DNA of 64,000 bases from Thalassotalea sp. 42_200_T64 (GTDB taxonomy: Bacteria > Pseudomonadota > Gammaproteobacteria > Enterobacterales > Alteromonadaceae): NCBI GenBank assembly GCA_002162925.1, contig MABC01000030.1, positions 1 through 64,000 on the forward strand. Reading direction: 5' to 3'. The first letter of the stretch is position 1; every line of letters begins with the position of its first letter. The notes beneath the pieces were generated by a model that had not been told where the DNA came from, did no database searches, and worked only from the letters and a program-made list of their open reading frames with translations. The position numbers were made by a program, and so were the translations under genes. Positions 44,189 through 55,222 of this stretch are shown here, in pieces.

Positions 44189-46903
44189 ATGACCGATCTG
44201 GCTAAACAAATCGTTCCTGTCAATATTGAAGACGAATTAAAAAACTCCTATCTAGATTACGCCATGAGTGTAATTGTAGGACGTGCATTACCGGACGTAC
44301 GAGATGGTTTAAAACCCGTTCATCGCCGCGTTTTATATGCCATGCATGCATTAGGCAATGACTGGAATAAGGGTTACAAAAAGTCAGCTCGTGTTGTTGG
44401 TGACGTAATTGGTAAGTATCATCCACATGGTGACACTGCGGTATATGACACCATCGTTCGTATGGCTCAACCATTCTCACTACGCTATATGCTGGTAGAC
44501 GGCCAAGGTAACTTTGGTTCTGTTGACGGTGATTCTGCTGCGGCAATGCGTTATACCGAAATTCGTATGCAGAAAATCTCGCATTCGATATTAGCGGATT
44601 TAGAAAAAGAAACCGTTGATTTTGTCCCGAACTACGATGGTCAAGAGCACATGCCATCGGTTATGCCGACCCGGATACCAAATCTGTTAGTTAACGGTTC
44701 ATCGGGTATTGCTGTAGGTATGGCAACCAACATTCCGCCGCATAACTTAACGGAAGTTGTCAATGGCTGTATCGCCTACATCGACAATAACGACATCACC
44801 ATTGATGAATTAATTGAATACATCCCAGGCCCGGATTTTCCAACCGCGGGTATTATCAGTGGTGTCGCGGGTATTCATGAAGGTTACCGTACCGGCCGGG
44901 GTAAATTAAACATCCGTGCCCGTGCGAGCATTGAAGTGCATGAAACCACCGGTAAAGAAACTATCGTAGTTCATGAATTACCGTATCAAGTAAACAAAGC
45001 TCGGCTGATTGAAAAAATGGCCGAGCTGGTTAAAGAAAAACGCCTTGAAGGCATTTCGGCTTTACGTGATGAGTCTGATAAAGACGGCATGCGTATGGTG
45101 GTTGAAGTGAAACGCGGTGAAGTTGGTGAAGTTGTGTTAAACAACTTATATAAGCTAACTCAAATGCAAGTGTCATTTGGTATGAACATGGTTGCCATCG
45201 ATGAAGGCCAACCACGTTTATTCAACCTAAAAGACATGATCGGCTGTTTTGTACTGCATCGTCGTGAAGTGGTTACTCGCCGAACCATTTTCGAATTACG
45301 TAAAGCGCGTGAACGCGCGCATTTACTTGAAGGCCTTGCGGTAGCGTTAAGTAACATTGACCCTATCATTGAGTTAATTAAAAACTCACCAACTCCGAGC
45401 GACGCCAAAGAAGGCTTATTAAGCCAAGGTTGGGTGTTAGGTACGGTTGCTGAAATGCTTGAACGAGCCGGAGACAATGCCGCTCGTCCAGATTGGGTTG
45501 AAGAAGGTGTTGGTATTGTTGATGGTAAATATTACCTGACAATGCAACAAGCACAAGCCATTCTGGATTTACGTTTACACAAGCTTACTGGCTTAGAACA
45601 CGAAAAGATTCTAAATGAGTACAAAGAGTTATTAGAAATTATTGCCGAATTAATGCATATTCTAGCCAGCCCTGAGCGTTTAATGGAAGTTATCCGCGAA
45701 GAACTGGAAGTAATTCGCGAAGATTTTGGTGATGAACGTCGTACTGAAATATCTTTAGCTTCGCATGATTTATCGCTTGAAGATTTAATCACGGAAGAAG
45801 ATGTAGTCGTAACGTTATCGCACGAAGGTTACGTTAAGTATCAACCATTATCTGAATACGATGCGCAACGTCGTGGTGGTAAAGGCAAAGCCGCAACCAA
45901 GATGAAAGAAGAAGATTTCATTGAACGTTTATTAGTGGCCAATACTCACGATACTATTTTATGTTTCTCAGATCGTGGTCGCATGTATTGGTTGAAGGTA
46001 TTCCAATTACCTCTTGCTACCCGTACTGCCCGTGGTCGCCCAATTGTCAATATTTTACCGCTTGAGTCGAATGAACGCATCACCGCAATTCTTCCGGTAC
46101 GAGAATACGAAGACGATAAATTTATCTTGATGGCAACAGCGTCGGGTACGGTTAAGAAAACGCCATTAACGGCTTATTCTCGTCCACGTGCTAATGGCAT
46201 TATCGCCTTGAACTTGCGTGATGATGATACTTTGATTGGCGTAGACATTACCGATGGCACTAACGACATCATGTTATTCTCTGATGCCGGTAAAGTTGTG
46301 CGTTTTAACGAGTTAGCAAAAGATAGCGAAACTGGTGAAGTAAAAATTGATCCAGAAACTGGTGAGCAAGTACAAGCATTACGAGCCATTGGCCGTACCG
46401 GTACTGGTGTTCGCGGTATTAAGTTAGATGGTGAGCAAAAAGTTGTATCGTTAATCGTCCCTAAAAATGATGGTGCGATACTTACCGTGACTAAGAATGG
46501 TTACGGTAAACGTACCGACCTTGCAGAATATCCTGCCAAGAGTCGTGCAACCAAAGGTGTGGTTTCAATTAAAGTCAGTGAACGCAACGGTGAAGTTGTA
46601 GGCGCGGTACAAGTTGAAGATGCCGATGAAATCATGCTGATCACCGACAACGGTACGTTAGTAAGAACACGCGTTAACGAAGTGAGTACTATAGGTCGTA
46701 ACACCCAAGGTGTACGAATTATTAGAACCAGCGAAGACGAAAGCGTAGTAGCCTTGCAGCGAATCGATGAAATTGAAGAAACTGATGAATTACCGGAAGA
46801 GGGTGAAAACGCCGAAACCGCTGAAGGTAGTGAAGTAACGAATAGTAGTGATGACACTCCTGATGCGCAAGCGACAGAAAGTGACACTGAAACTGAAGAG
46901 TAA
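44189..46903 (+). CDS. gyrA: DNA gyrase subunit A
   Basis: A 904-residue type II topoisomerase subunit that cuts and rejoins the DNA gate. The catalytic Tyr lies in [10 protein letters not shown]. The quinolone-determining segment reads [11 protein letters not shown], so Thr stands where E. coli has Ser83; Asp87 is kept. Thr is the natural residue in several genera, so this alone does not indicate selected resistance. The C-terminal beta-pinwheel (residues about 530-850) contains the GyrA box region QRRGGKGK. A long acidic tail ([14 protein letters not shown] and on) follows. AGGGAAAG precedes ATG 44189. Confidence 0.97.
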   Translation: MTDLAKQIVPVNIEDELKNSYLDYAMSVIVGRALPDVRDGLKPVHRRVLYAMHALGNDWNKGYKKSARVVGDVIGKYHPHGDTAVYDTIVRMAQPFSLRYMLVDGQGNFGSVDGDSAAAMRYTEIRMQKISHSILADLEKETVDFVPNYDGQEHMPSVMPTRIPNLLVNGSSGIAVGMATNIPPHNLTEVVNGCIAYIDNNDITIDELIEYIPGPDFPTAGIISGVAGIHEGYRTGRGKLNIRARASIEVHETTGKETIVVHELPYQVNKARLIEKMAELVKEKRLEGISALRDESDKDGMRMVVEVKRGEVGEVVLNNLYKLTQMQVSFGMNMVAIDEGQPRLFNLKDMIGCFVLHRREVVTRRTIFELRKARERAHLLEGLAVALSNIDPIIELIKNSPTPSDAKEGLLSQGWVLGTVAEMLERAGDNAARPDWVEEGVGIVDGKYYLTMQQAQAILDLRLHKLTGLEHEKILNEYKELLEIIAELMHILASPERLMEVIREELEVIREDFGDERRTEISLASHDLSLEDLITEEDVVVTLSHEGYVKYQPLSEYDAQRRGGKGKAATKMKEEDFIERLLVANTHDTILCFSDRGRMYWLKVFQLPLATRTARGRPIVNILPLESNERITAILPVREYEDDKFILMATASGTVKKTPLTAYSRPRANGIIALNLRDDDTLIGVDITDGTNDIMLFSDAGKVVRFNELAKDSETGEVKIDPETGEQVQALRAIGRTGTGVRGIKLDGEQKVVSLIVPKNDGAILTVTKNGYGKRTDLAEYPAKSRATKGVVSIKVSERNGEVVGAVQVEDADEIMLITDNGTLVRTRVNEVSTIGRNTQGVRIIRTSEDESVVALQRIDEIEETDELPEEGENAETAEGSEVTNSSDDTPDAQATESDTETEE

Positions 46904-46920
46904 CTTCTAATTCAACAATA

Positions 46921-46953
46921 AAAAATGGGCGGTTTTTACCGCTCATTTTTTTT
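46921..46953 (+). terminator. Intrinsic terminator of gyrA
   Basis: AATGGGCGG and CCGCTCATT form a nine-base stem with one wobble, followed by eight T, 20 bp after the gyrA stop. Confidence 0.85.
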
Positions 46954-47060
46954 GAAGCTACGAGCAACGAGCTACTGGCCACGAGCGGAATATTTGATCA
47001 ATTCACATGTAGTGTGACAATACCAAGTCTGCTCGTAGCTCGTAGCCCATAGCCCGAAGC
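46954..47060. repeat. Inverted GCTACGAGC-type repeats between gyrA and serC
   Basis: AGCTACGAGCAACGAGCTAC around 46955-46974 and its inverted counterpart GCTCGTAGCTCGTAGCCC around 47031-47048 flank about 55 bp. A related GGCTACGAGCTATGAG stretch recurs after comEA (55525-55550). This is a low-complexity dispersed repeat of unknown role. Confidence 0.65.
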
Positions 47061-47096
47061 AATTAACAAAACGTAGTAATATGGAATGAAAAACAC

Positions 47097-48182
47097 ATGA
47101 CCGAAATCTATAATTTTTGCGCTGGCCCGGCAATGTTACCTAAGCCAGTGATGCAACGTGCACAAGCTGAATTTCTTAACTGGAACAACACCGGCTGTTC
47201 GGTGATGGAATTAAGTCACCGTGGCGCAGAATTTATGCAGCTTGCCATTGATGCCGAAGCCGATTTACGCGAACTGTTAAAAATTCCAGATAACTACAAA
47301 GTTTTGTTTTGTCATGGCGGTGGTCGTGGTCAGTTTTCAGCGGTAGCACTTAACTTCTTAGGTGAAGGCAAATCAGCAGATTACGTGGTGACCGGCTCTT
47401 GGTCAAAAAGTGCGGTAAGTGAAGCGAAAAAGTTCGGTGAGATCCGAGTAATTGATGCGGTAATCGAGCAAGAAGGTCATAAAAAAGTATTGCCATCTGA
47501 GCAATGGAATATCAATAAAGACGCGGCGTATGTGCATTATTGTCCGAACGAAACCGTAGACGGTATTGAGATTTTTGAGGTTCCTGACACTGGCGATATC
47601 CCATTAGTGGCCGATATGTCATCAACCATTTTATCTCGAGAAATCGACATCTCTAAATTTGGCCTTATCTATGCGGGCGCACAAAAGAATATTGGCCCGT
47701 CTGGCTTAACCATCGTCATTGTCAGAGATGACTTAATTGGTTACCAGCAAAGTGCCACGCCGGTAATCCTCGACTATAAAGTCACTGCCGATAACGGTTC
47801 TATGTTCAATACGCCGCCAACCTATGCCTGGTATTTAGCCAGCTTGGTGTTTCAATGGTTAAAAGAGTTAGGTGGTATTGAGGCGATGGCAAAAATTAAC
47901 CAAGAAAAAGCTCAATGCCTTTATAATTACGTTGATGACAGTGATTTTTATTATAATAAAATTTCCCTGGCAAATCGCTCGACCATGAATGTAGCATTTT
48001 ATTTGAGCAACGAAGAGCTTAACAGCGAGTTTTTAGCGCAAGCTAAAGCCGCGGGTTTATTGGCATTGAAAGGCCATAGAATGGTTGGCGGTATGCGCGC
48101 CAGTATTTACAATGCCATGCCAATTGATGGGGTAAAAGCCTTAGTCGATTTCATGAAAAAATTTGCGAGTGAGAACAGTTAA
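47097..48182 (+). CDS. serC: Phosphoserine aminotransferase
   Basis: A 361-residue PLP enzyme of the serine pathway that also serves pyridoxal phosphate synthesis. The N-terminal [16 protein letters not shown] is diagnostic. The PLP Lys is in [17 protein letters not shown], and [15 protein letters not shown] binds the phosphate. The C-terminal [17 protein letters not shown] completes the fold. It precedes aroA by 146 bp in the same direction, the conserved serC-aroA arrangement, with a palindromic repeat between. Confidence 0.96.
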   Translation: MTEIYNFCAGPAMLPKPVMQRAQAEFLNWNNTGCSVMELSHRGAEFMQLAIDAEADLRELLKIPDNYKVLFCHGGGRGQFSAVALNFLGEGKSADYVVTGSWSKSAVSEAKKFGEIRVIDAVIEQEGHKKVLPSEQWNINKDAAYVHYCPNETVDGIEIFEVPDTGDIPLVADMSSTILSREIDISKFGLIYAGAQKNIGPSGLTIVIVRDDLIGYQQSATPVILDYKVTADNGSMFNTPPTYAWYLASLVFQWLKELGGIEAMAKINQEKAQCLYNYVDDSDFYYNKISLANRSTMNVAFYLSNEELNSEFLAQAKAAGLLALKGHRMVGGMRASIYNAMPIDGVKALVDFMKKFASENS

Positions 48183-48201
48183 TAGTCACTGACCAACTGT
48201 C

Positions 48202-48254
48202 ATACCAATTTGTTTAACCATTAAAAATGAGCAGATATTTAATCAACTTGGTAT
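48202..48254. repeat. Palindromic repeat of the ATACCAA family
   Basis: The arms ATACCAATTTGTTTAA and TTAATCAACTTGGTAT pair at 14 of 16 positions around a central TGAGCAGAT. It matches the TGAGCAGAT and TTGGTAT parts of the repeat at 42679-42772. Located between serC and aroA. Confidence 0.7.
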
Positions 48255-48328
48255 AACATTATCTGCAGCCCTGAAGTCAGCAACTCAGGGTTTTGCAATT
48301 TCCAGATTACCAATTTAAGGAAAACCAA

Positions 48329-49654
48329 ATGACCGACCATACAGCCACATTGAGCTTTATTGCGACTCCGAGTAATCGTGTGAGTGGTGATATTACTATC
48401 CCTGGCGACAAATCTATTTCTCATCGCTCAATTATGTTTGGTGCTATGGCTGACGGGGTTACCAATGTCACTGGTTTTTTACCTGGGGATGATTGTTTAG
48501 CAACGATGAAAGCGTTTAAAGCCATGGGAGTAAACATTGAAGGACCAGATGAAAATAACAACGTGACCATTCATGGGGTTGGTATTGATGGTTTAACCGC
48601 GCCAACTGAGCAGATTAATATTGGTAACTCGGGTACTTCAATTCGATTAATGTCAGGTATTTTAGCCGGGCAAAGCTTTGCCAGTACCATGGCCGGTGAC
48701 AGCTCGTTAAATAAGCGTCCGATGATGCGAGTGGTAAATCCGTTAAAACAAATGGGCGCAAGCATCAGCGCGGCCAGTGATGGCACGCCACCTATCGTTG
48801 TTGAAGGCGGCTCTAAATTATCGGCAATCGATTATCCATTACCTATGGCCAGTGCCCAGGTGAAATCTTGTGTGTTGTTAGCCGGTCTGTTTGCAGAAGG
48901 GACCACCACAGTAACTGAGCCTGGCATTACTCGCGATCACACCGAGCGTATGCTACAAGCTTTTGGCTATGAAGTAACAACCGAAGGCAATAAAATATCG
49001 TTAACTGGTGGTGGCCGTTTAACCGCTTGTGATATCAATGTTCCCGGTGATATTTCATCATCAACATTTTTTATTATTGCCGGTTTAATTGCCAAGCAAG
49101 GTTCATTAACATTACGTAACGTTGGTATGAACCCAACCCGTATCGGGGTGTTAAATATTGTGCAACAAATGGGTGCCAACATTGAAATTACCAATGAGCG
49201 CCAAGCGGGCGCAGAGCCTGTAGCTGATTTAATTGTTCATGCATCAGAGCTTCACGGTATTGACATTGAAGAATCGGATGTACCGCTTGCTATTGATGAA
49301 TTCCCGGCTATATTTATTGCCGCAGCTTGCGCAAAAGGCATTACCCGGTTAAGAAATGCAGAAGAATTACGCGTTAAAGAAAGTGATCGCATTCAAGCCA
49401 TGGCTGATGGCCTGGAAATCTTGGGAATAAATTGTACTGTGGTTGCCGATGGTATCGATATTGTTGGCGGACCAATTGGCTCTGGCACGGTCAATTCTCA
49501 TGACGATCATCGAATAGCTATGTCTTTTGCTATTAGTTCATTGCGCTCTAGTGGTACAATTACCATCTTAGATTGCGAAAACGTGGCAACATCTTTCCCA
49601 AGCTTTGTGCGTTTAGCAAACGAAGTGGGTTTAAAGATTGATACACAAAAATAA
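48329..49654 (+). CDS. aroA: 5-enolpyruvylshikimate-3-phosphate synthase
   Basis: A 441-residue shikimate-pathway enzyme joining PEP to shikimate 3-phosphate. The substrate and PEP sites are visible: GDKSISHRSIMFGAMADG, NSGTSIRLMSG, KSCVLLAGLFAEG and RVKESDRIQAMADGL, plus the DHRIAMSFAI segment. ATG 48329 has AAGGAAAA just upstream, so the longer frame from TTG 48293 is rejected. The sequence around the active site reads NIGNSGTSIRL, the ordinary class I-like form. It is followed by cmk and rpsA. Confidence 0.95.
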   Translation: MTDHTATLSFIATPSNRVSGDITIPGDKSISHRSIMFGAMADGVTNVTGFLPGDDCLATMKAFKAMGVNIEGPDENNNVTIHGVGIDGLTAPTEQINIGNSGTSIRLMSGILAGQSFASTMAGDSSLNKRPMMRVVNPLKQMGASISAASDGTPPIVVEGGSKLSAIDYPLPMASAQVKSCVLLAGLFAEGTTTVTEPGITRDHTERMLQAFGYEVTTEGNKISLTGGGRLTACDINVPGDISSSTFFIIAGLIAKQGSLTLRNVGMNPTRIGVLNIVQQMGANIEITNERQAGAEPVADLIVHASELHGIDIEESDVPLAIDEFPAIFIAAACAKGITRLRNAEELRVKESDRIQAMADGLEILGINCTVVADGIDIVGGPIGSGTVNSHDDHRIAMSFAISSLRSSGTITILDCENVATSFPSFVRLANEVGLKIDTQK

Positions 49655-49709
49655 ATTCGCGTTAAATTCGCAAAAAACGAAAAGAATAAAAATTAAATAG
49701 GAAAATTTC

Positions 49710-50390
49710 ATGAATGAACAAATTCCTCTAATTACCATTGATGGTCCCAGTGGCGCTGGTAAAGGAACCGTAGCCAGAATAGTTGCGGAACAACTTGGCT
49801 GGAACTTACTGGATAGTGGTGCGATATACCGCGTATTAGCGGTTGCTACTCAGCACCACGATATCAGTGTTGAAGAAGAAGATGCGATTATCCCGTTAGC
49901 ATCGCATTTGGATGTAGAATTTAAAATTGTAGAAGGTGACGACTCGCGTATCCTTTTGGAAGGTGAAGATGTTACCGATGTTATCCGTACTGAAGAAGTC
50001 GGTGCCGTCGCCTCAAAAGTGGCCGCATTTCCTCGTGTTCGTGAAGCCTTATTGCGTCGCCAGCGTGCATTTAAAGCGGCTCCTGGCCTACTTGCTGATG
50101 GTCGTGATATGGGCACCGTGGTATTTCCGGATGCACAGGTAAAAGTGTTTTTGACCGCTACCGCGGAAGAAAGAGCAAATAGACGTAGATTGCAGTTGCA
50201 ACAAAAGGGCATTGATGTTAATATCGGGCGCCTTTTGGACGACATACGTCAACGGGATGAGCGAGATCAGAATCGATTGGTCGCGCCATTAGTTCCTGCA
50301 GAGGGTGCGTTGATCGTCGATTCTACCGAATTGAGCATAAGTGAAGTGGTGGCTGAAATCCTCAACTTCGCTAATGATAAGCTTTATTAA
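49710..50390 (+). CDS. cmk: Cytidylate kinase
   Basis: A 226-residue nucleoside monophosphate kinase acting on CMP and dCMP. The P-loop is [20 protein letters not shown]-binding features are [15 protein letters not shown] and [30 protein letters not shown] and [17 protein letters not shown] make up the lid. It sits 55 bp after aroA and 148 bp before rpsA, matching the common aroA-cmk-rpsA cluster. Confidence 0.96.
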   Translation: MNEQIPLITIDGPSGAGKGTVARIVAEQLGWNLLDSGAIYRVLAVATQHHDISVEEEDAIIPLASHLDVEFKIVEGDDSRILLEGEDVTDVIRTEEVGAVASKVAAFPRVREALLRRQRAFKAAPGLLADGRDMGTVVFPDAQVKVFLTATAEERANRRRLQLQQKGIDVNIGRLLDDIRQRDERDQNRLVAPLVPAEGALIVDSTELSISEVVAEILNFANDKLY

Positions 50391-50538
50391 TCAGTAATTT
50401 AACTGCTTTTTAAAACTTACAATTAACGTAAACTATTTAATATTTTTAGAGCTTACTGTACGGACACACTGAGCTAACTTAACAACCCCATGAAACAATG
50501 ACGTTGATTGGATTAATAACTGAGTTTATATACAAGTT

Positions 50539-52200
50539 ATGATGGAAAATTTTGCACAGCTTTTCGAAGAAAGCTTAAAAGAAGTCGAAACCCGCCCTGG
50601 ATCAATTATCAAAGGTACTATCGTACGTATTGAAAAAGACAATGTTCTTGTTGATGCTGGCCTTAAATCTGAAAGTGTTGTTTCAATTGATCAATTCAAA
50701 AACGCCGCTGGTGAAGTTGAAGTTAGCGTTGGTGATCGAATTGATGTATCGCTAAAAGCTACTGATGATGGTTTCGGTGAGACTATTCTTTCTCGTGATG
50801 ATGCTAAACGTCACGAAGCATGGCAGTTCCTTGAGAAAGCCTACGAAGAGAAAGAAACTGTTGTTGGTGTTATCAACGGCAAAGTTAAAGGCGGCTTCAC
50901 AGTTGAAGTTAGCAACATCCGTGCTTTCTTACCAGGTTCTTTAGTAGATGTACGTCCTGTACGTGACACTGCTCACCTTGAAGGCAAAGATTTAGAATTT
51001 AAAGTTATTAAGCTTGATCAAAAGCGTAATAACGTTGTTGTATCTCGTCGTGCTGTTATCGAATCAGAAAGCAGTGTTGAACGTGATGCATTACTTGAGT
51101 CTTTACAAGAAGGCCAAGAAGTTAAAGGTATCGTTAAGAACCTTACTGACTACGGTGCGTTCGTTGACCTTGGCGGCATCGATGGTCTACTACACATTAC
51201 CGATATGGCTTGGAAACGTGTTAAGCACCCAAGTGAAATCGTTAATGTTGGTGACGAAATCCCAGTTAAAGTTCTTAAGTTCGACCGTGAGCGTACTCGT
51301 GTATCTCTAGGTATGAAGCAGTTAGGCGAAGATCCATGGGCAGCTATTGCTAACCGTTACCCAGAAGGTTCTAAACTTTCTGGTCGCGTAACTAACTTAA
51401 CTGACTACGGTTGTTTCGTTGAAATCCAAGAAGGCGTTGAAGGTTTAGTTCACGTTTCTGAAATGGATTGGACTAACAAAAATATCCACCCATCTAAAGT
51501 TGTTAACTTAGGTGACGAAGTGGAAGTTATGGTTCTAGAAATTGACGAAGAACGTCGTCGTATTTCTCTAGGTCTTAAACAATGTATCCCGAACCCATGG
51601 GAAGAGTTCGCTAAGAACTTCAACAAGGGTGACAAAGTTTCTGGTAAGATCAAGTCAATCACTGACTTTGGTATCTTCATCGGTCTTGAAGGTGGTATTG
51701 ACGGTCTTGTTCACTTATCTGACATTTCTTGGAATGGCGGTGAAGAGACAGTTAGCGCATACAAGAAAGGTGATGAAATTTCAGCTGTTGTATTACAAGT
51801 TGACCCAGAGCGCGAGCGTATTTCTTTAGGCGTTAAGCAAACCGAAGACGATCCGTTCAACATGTATTTAGCTGACAACAAAAAAGGTACTATCGTAACT
51901 GGTACTGTAATCGACGTTGATGCTAAAGGTGCTAAAATTGATTTAGCTGAAGGTGTTGAAGGTTACTTGCGTGTTGCTGATATCTCAGCTGATCGTATTG
52001 AAGATGCAACTACTGAGCTGAAAGCTGGTGATAGCGTTGAAGCTAAGTTTGTTGGTGTTGATCGTAAGAATCGCACTATCAGCTTATCAATCAAAGCGAA
52101 AGATCAAGCGGAAGAGCGTACTGCAATGGATAACTTAAACAAAGTAGAAGATACTGGTTTAAGTGCGATGGCAGAAGCCTTCAAAAACGCTAAAAACTAG
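50539..52200 (+). CDS. rpsA: 30S ribosomal protein S1
   Basis: A 553-residue protein with six S1 RNA-binding repeats (about residues 20-88, 104-170, 190-260, 275-347, 362-434 and 450-520), binding mRNA and helping initiation. The start [17 protein letters not shown] matches E. coli S1. No Shine-Dalgarno sequence stands before ATG 50539 (or 50542); in E. coli the rpsA leader likewise lacks a strong one and is used for autoregulation. Codon choice is strongly biased, as expected for a highly expressed gene. A strong terminator follows. Confidence 0.97.
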   Translation: MMENFAQLFEESLKEVETRPGSIIKGTIVRIEKDNVLVDAGLKSESVVSIDQFKNAAGEVEVSVGDRIDVSLKATDDGFGETILSRDDAKRHEAWQFLEKAYEEKETVVGVINGKVKGGFTVEVSNIRAFLPGSLVDVRPVRDTAHLEGKDLEFKVIKLDQKRNNVVVSRRAVIESESSVERDALLESLQEGQEVKGIVKNLTDYGAFVDLGGIDGLLHITDMAWKRVKHPSEIVNVGDEIPVKVLKFDRERTRVSLGMKQLGEDPWAAIANRYPEGSKLSGRVTNLTDYGCFVEIQEGVEGLVHVSEMDWTNKNIHPSKVVNLGDEVEVMVLEIDEERRRISLGLKQCIPNPWEEFAKNFNKGDKVSGKIKSITDFGIFIGLEGGIDGLVHLSDISWNGGEETVSAYKKGDEISAVVLQVDPERERISLGVKQTEDDPFNMYLADNKKGTIVTGTVIDVDAKGAKIDLAEGVEGYLRVADISADRIEDATTELKAGDSVEAKFVGVDRKNRTISLSIKAKDQAEERTAMDNLNKVEDTGLSAMAEAFKNAKN

Positions 52201-52250
52201 AAACAAGTTAATTTTTTAAATTAATTTTACTAGTTTTAACCGTAAAAATA

Positions 52251-52279
52251 AAAAAGCCGCTACCTTTAGCGGCTTTTTT
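52251..52279 (+). terminator. Intrinsic terminator of rpsA
   Basis: AAAAAGCCGCTA/TAGCGGCTTTTTT with a CCTT loop, a textbook GC stem with U-tract 50 bp after the rpsA stop. Confidence 0.92.
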
Positions 52280-52388
52280 GTATCAAAATTATAGAGTTAC
52301 GCCTTTACTAGTTATTACTCAATAGTCTACACTATGATCCATAAGTAATTTTACAGTCGAAAAAACACCAATTTCAAATGGAGGTCAA

Positions 52389-52676
52389 ATGACCAAGTCA
52401 GAACTCATAGAAAAATTAATTGATAAACTCGATCATTTGTCAGCAAAAGATGTTGAAAATGCGATCAAAGAAATTTTAGAAATGATGGCCGATACCCTTG
52501 AAAAAGGTGAGCGCATTGAAATTCGTGGCTTTGGCAGTTTTTCACTGCATTACCGTGCACCACGTGTTGGCCGTAACCCGAAAACCGGAGAGTCGGTTGA
52601 TTTAACCGGTAAATATGTACCGCATTTTAAACCAGGTAAAGAGTTACGTGAAAGAGTAAACCTTTCGTTAGCGTAA
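52389..52676 (+). CDS. ihfB: Integration host factor subunit beta
   Basis: A 95-residue DNA-bending protein of the HU/IHF family. The beta-arm proline and surrounding [16 protein letters not shown] are present, as is [18 protein letters not shown]-beta pairs with IHF-alpha to bend DNA at sites used in recombination, replication and promoter control. GGAGGT stands 7 bp before ATG 52389. The gene lies in its usual place after rpsA. A palindrome that could end its transcript follows. Confidence 0.96.
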   Translation: MTKSELIEKLIDKLDHLSAKDVENAIKEILEMMADTLEKGERIEIRGFGSFSLHYRAPRVGRNPKTGESVDLTGKYVPHFKPGKELRERVNLSLA

Positions 52677-52685
52677 AAACATATC

Positions 52686-52743
52686 TGGGGTCAGAGTCAA
52701 TTTCATTATTAAAATGTGAAATTGACTCTGACCCCATTTTTTT
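52686..52743. repeat. Perfect 20-bp palindrome of the GGGGTCAGAGT type, also a terminator
   Basis: TGGGGTCAGAGTCAATTTCA (52686-52705) is perfectly repeated inverted at 52717-52736 across an 11-base loop and followed by seven T. Such sequences are a widespread dispersed repeat in gammaproteobacteria and are often linked to REP-associated tyrosine transposases. Here it would also stop ihfB transcription. Confidence 0.85.
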
Positions 52744-52808
52744 GCTGAAATTGCAATCATTTAGCAATATACTAAGAAGCATTACGCCGCCAATCAGAGA
52801 ATCATCCC

Positions 52809-53069
52809 TTGAAATTATACTTATCTGTTTTAGTCCTCTTTGTATTTTTGGCTATAGCCTTTATTTTTGGTAGCCAAAATGAACAGATAATTGAACTCAA
52901 TTACATCATTGCCCGCAGCAATATCAGTGTCGCCATGGCGGTAAGTATTTTTACCTTTATCGGCTTTATTATTGGTATGTTTACCATGTTTAGCTTTATG
53001 GTAGGTCGCCGCATTAAACGTTTTAAAAACAAGTCCTCGAAACTGCAAGCTGCAGCCATAAGTAAATAA
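52809..53069 (+). CDS. lapA: Lipopolysaccharide assembly protein LapA
   Basis: An 86-residue inner-membrane protein with two helices (SVLVLFVFLAIAFIFG and AMAVSIFTFIGFIIGMFTMF) and a basic cytoplasmic end (GRRIKRFKNKSSKL). LapA works with LapB in control of LpxC stability and lipopolysaccharide assembly. TTG 52809 must be the start because no ATG precedes the first helix. It precedes lapB by 5 bp in the same operon. Confidence 0.87.
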   Translation: MKLYLSVLVLFVFLAIAFIFGSQNEQIIELNYIIARSNISVAMAVSIFTFIGFIIGMFTMFSFMVGRRIKRFKNKSSKLQAAAISK

Positions 53070-53074
53070 CCTAG

Positions 53075-54244
53075 ATGTTTGAGTTACTCTTTCTCTTACT
53101 GCCCGTAGCCGTTGGCTATGGCTGGTTTATGGGACGAAACAGTATTAAACAAAAAGATCAAAATGAGAAAAGTTCGCTGTCGATCAAATATTCCACCGGG
53201 TTAAATTATTTATTGTCTAATCAGCAAGATAAAGCGATGGAGTATTTATTAGAAGCGTTAACGGTGGAAGATGACACCGTTGAGGCACATTTTGCCATGG
53301 CTAACCTATTTCGCCGTAAAGGCGAGCTGGACAGGGCGCTTAAAGTCCATGAACACCTGGTTAGGCAACCAATGTTGTCAGATAAAGAAAAGCAACAAGC
53401 GCTGTTTGAACTGGGTCGAGACTTTTACAGTGCCGGTTTATATGACCGCGCCGAAACCCTGTTTCATAAGTTATTAAAATCGAAAACGTATAGTATTAAA
53501 TCGCTAACTTACTTAATGCAAATTTACCAATCAACCAAAGATTGGCACCGCGGCATCGATTTAGAAAAATCAGTATTAAAATCAAAAGATAAGAAACTTA
53601 AACACGTTTTAGCAAACTTTTATTGTGAGTTGGCCAATATTGCCATTAAGGACAACGAATACATTAAAGAGTTGGAATTATTGCAAACAGCGTTAGAGCT
53701 TGATCCTAAATCGAGCCGGGCAAATTATTTAATGGCACAAGTTTTTGAAAACAGTGAGCAATATAATGATGCTTGCCGTTGTTACAGGGAAATTTTTTAT
53801 CAAGATCAGGAGTTTTTTCCTGACGTTATTGATAAAATGCAAAACTGCTATCAGCGCAGTGATATTGGTGATGAATTTTACCCTTTCATTAAGCAGGTTT
53901 TTGATAAAACCGGTAGCACCAGCGCCTTGATAAAGTATTTAGAATTTATTGAGCAAACTCAATCGAAACAAAAAGCAGAAGAGTATATCTTGTCTGCACT
54001 AAACCGCCGGCCAACCATTCGTGGTTTTAAGCATTTTGTTAAGATGCAACTTAATGAAAACTTAGACGATAAAACACATCAAAGTTTGGATGTGATCAAA
54101 GAATTGGTGGCCGCCTATTTAAATATCAGACCACGATATACTTGTAAAAATTGTGGTTTTAACAGTTCGGTACATTATTGGTCTTGCCCATCTTGCCATG
54201 ATTGGGAGCAATTAAAACCAGTAAGAGGCCTTGAAGGAGAATAA
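53075..54244 (+). CDS. lapB: Lipopolysaccharide assembly protein LapB
   Basis: A 389-residue protein with an N-terminal membrane helix ([16 protein letters not shown]), about nine TPR repeats (for example [40 protein letters not shown]) and a C-terminal rubredoxin-like zinc knuckle ([19 protein letters not shown]). LapB (YciM) directs LpxC to FtsH, limiting lipid A synthesis. The last codons overlap the RBS of pyrF. The gene order lapA-lapB-pyrF is the same as in E. coli. Confidence 0.95.
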   Translation: MFELLFLLLPVAVGYGWFMGRNSIKQKDQNEKSSLSIKYSTGLNYLLSNQQDKAMEYLLEALTVEDDTVEAHFAMANLFRRKGELDRALKVHEHLVRQPMLSDKEKQQALFELGRDFYSAGLYDRAETLFHKLLKSKTYSIKSLTYLMQIYQSTKDWHRGIDLEKSVLKSKDKKLKHVLANFYCELANIAIKDNEYIKELELLQTALELDPKSSRANYLMAQVFENSEQYNDACRCYREIFYQDQEFFPDVIDKMQNCYQRSDIGDEFYPFIKQVFDKTGSTSALIKYLEFIEQTQSKQKAEEYILSALNRRPTIRGFKHFVKMQLNENLDDKTHQSLDVIKELVAAYLNIRPRYTCKNCGFNSSVHYWSCPSCHDWEQLKPVRGLEGE

Positions 54245-54248
54245 AAGT

Positions 54249-54947
54249 ATGTCTGATGCCAAAGTTGTTGTGGCGCTAGATTTTGCACAACAAAACGATG
54301 CACTTGCCTTTGTTGATAAAATTCAACCAAGTGACGCGAAATTAAAAGTCGGCAAAGAAATGTTTACTCATTTCGGCCCACAGTTTGTGACTGGCTTAGT
54401 GGATCGTGGGTTTGATGTGTTTTTAGATTTAAAGTTTCACGATATTCCAAATACCGTGGCCAAAGCCGTTTCTGCAGCAGCCGATTTAGGCGTATGGATG
54501 GTAAACGTACATGCTAGTGGCGGTTCGAAAATGATGAGCCAGGCAAAACTGGCTCTGGATGCCTACGGTAAAGATGCGCCTTTATTAATTGCTGTGACCG
54601 TATTAACCAGTATGTCGGCAAATGACTTAATTGAACTGGGAATAAATGCGACGCCTGAGCAGCATGTGTTAAATTTGGCTAGATTAACTCAGCAAGCAGG
54701 TCTTGACGGGGTAGTGTGCTCAGCTCAAGAGGCCGAAATGCTAAAAACAAACTTAGGACAAGAGTTTAAGTTAGTAACGCCGGGTATTCGTCCTGTAGGC
54801 GCTGCTGTTGATGATCAAAAGCGCATTATGACACCCCCGCAAGCCATTGAATTAGGCGTTGATTATTTAGTCATCGGGCGGCCAATTACCAAAGCTTCTG
54901 ACCCACATCAGGTCTTGCAGGATATTAATAAATCAATCCTTGGCTAA
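54249..54947 (+). CDS. pyrF: Orotidine 5'-phosphate decarboxylase
   Basis: A 232-residue TIM-barrel enzyme for the last step of UMP synthesis. The catalytic Asp-Lys-Asp network is in [17 protein letters not shown], and the phosphate loop is [20 protein letters not shown] 54249 is used because AAGGAG at 54234 is well spaced; the in-frame TTG 54231 lies in that ribosome site. A perfect-looking terminator follows. Confidence 0.96.
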   Translation: MSDAKVVVALDFAQQNDALAFVDKIQPSDAKLKVGKEMFTHFGPQFVTGLVDRGFDVFLDLKFHDIPNTVAKAVSAAADLGVWMVNVHASGGSKMMSQAKLALDAYGKDAPLLIAVTVLTSMSANDLIELGINATPEQHVLNLARLTQQAGLDGVVCSAQEAEMLKTNLGQEFKLVTPGIRPVGAAVDDQKRIMTPPQAIELGVDYLVIGRPITKASDPHQVLQDINKSILG

Positions 54948-54966
54948 TTTAGCCACTGCTAAATTT

Positions 54967-55001
54967 ACGCCCTTGCTTTTGACAAAGCAGGGGCGTTTTT
55001 T
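54967..55001 (+). terminator. Intrinsic terminator of pyrF
   Basis: ACGCCCTTGCTTT pairs with AAAGCAGGGGCGT across a TGAC loop and is followed by six T. Confidence 0.88.
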
Positions 55002-55008
55002 ATGCTGC

Positions 55009-55043
55009 GGGAACGGGGAACGGGGAACGGGGAACGGGGAACG
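55009..55043. repeat. GGGAACG tandem repeat, five units
   Basis: Five perfect consecutive 7-bp units at 55009-55043. The tract is G-rich on the plus strand (five GGG runs at 7-bp spacing), so it could form a G-quadruplex-like structure and is prone to length change. Confidence 0.9.
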
Positions 55044-55222
55044 GGTAATCTATCTTGGGTAATAGGCCATTGGTTAAGGAAATATATTGGGTTTACTTTG
55101 GCCCCTTTTATATTTTTTGACAAACTAAAACTCTGTTCTAAGCTAAGTAGTAACCACAGGGCGTGGTGATACCAAAAGGTATTTTACAAATTACATTCAA
55201 CTATTAGGTAAAGGAACTACTT

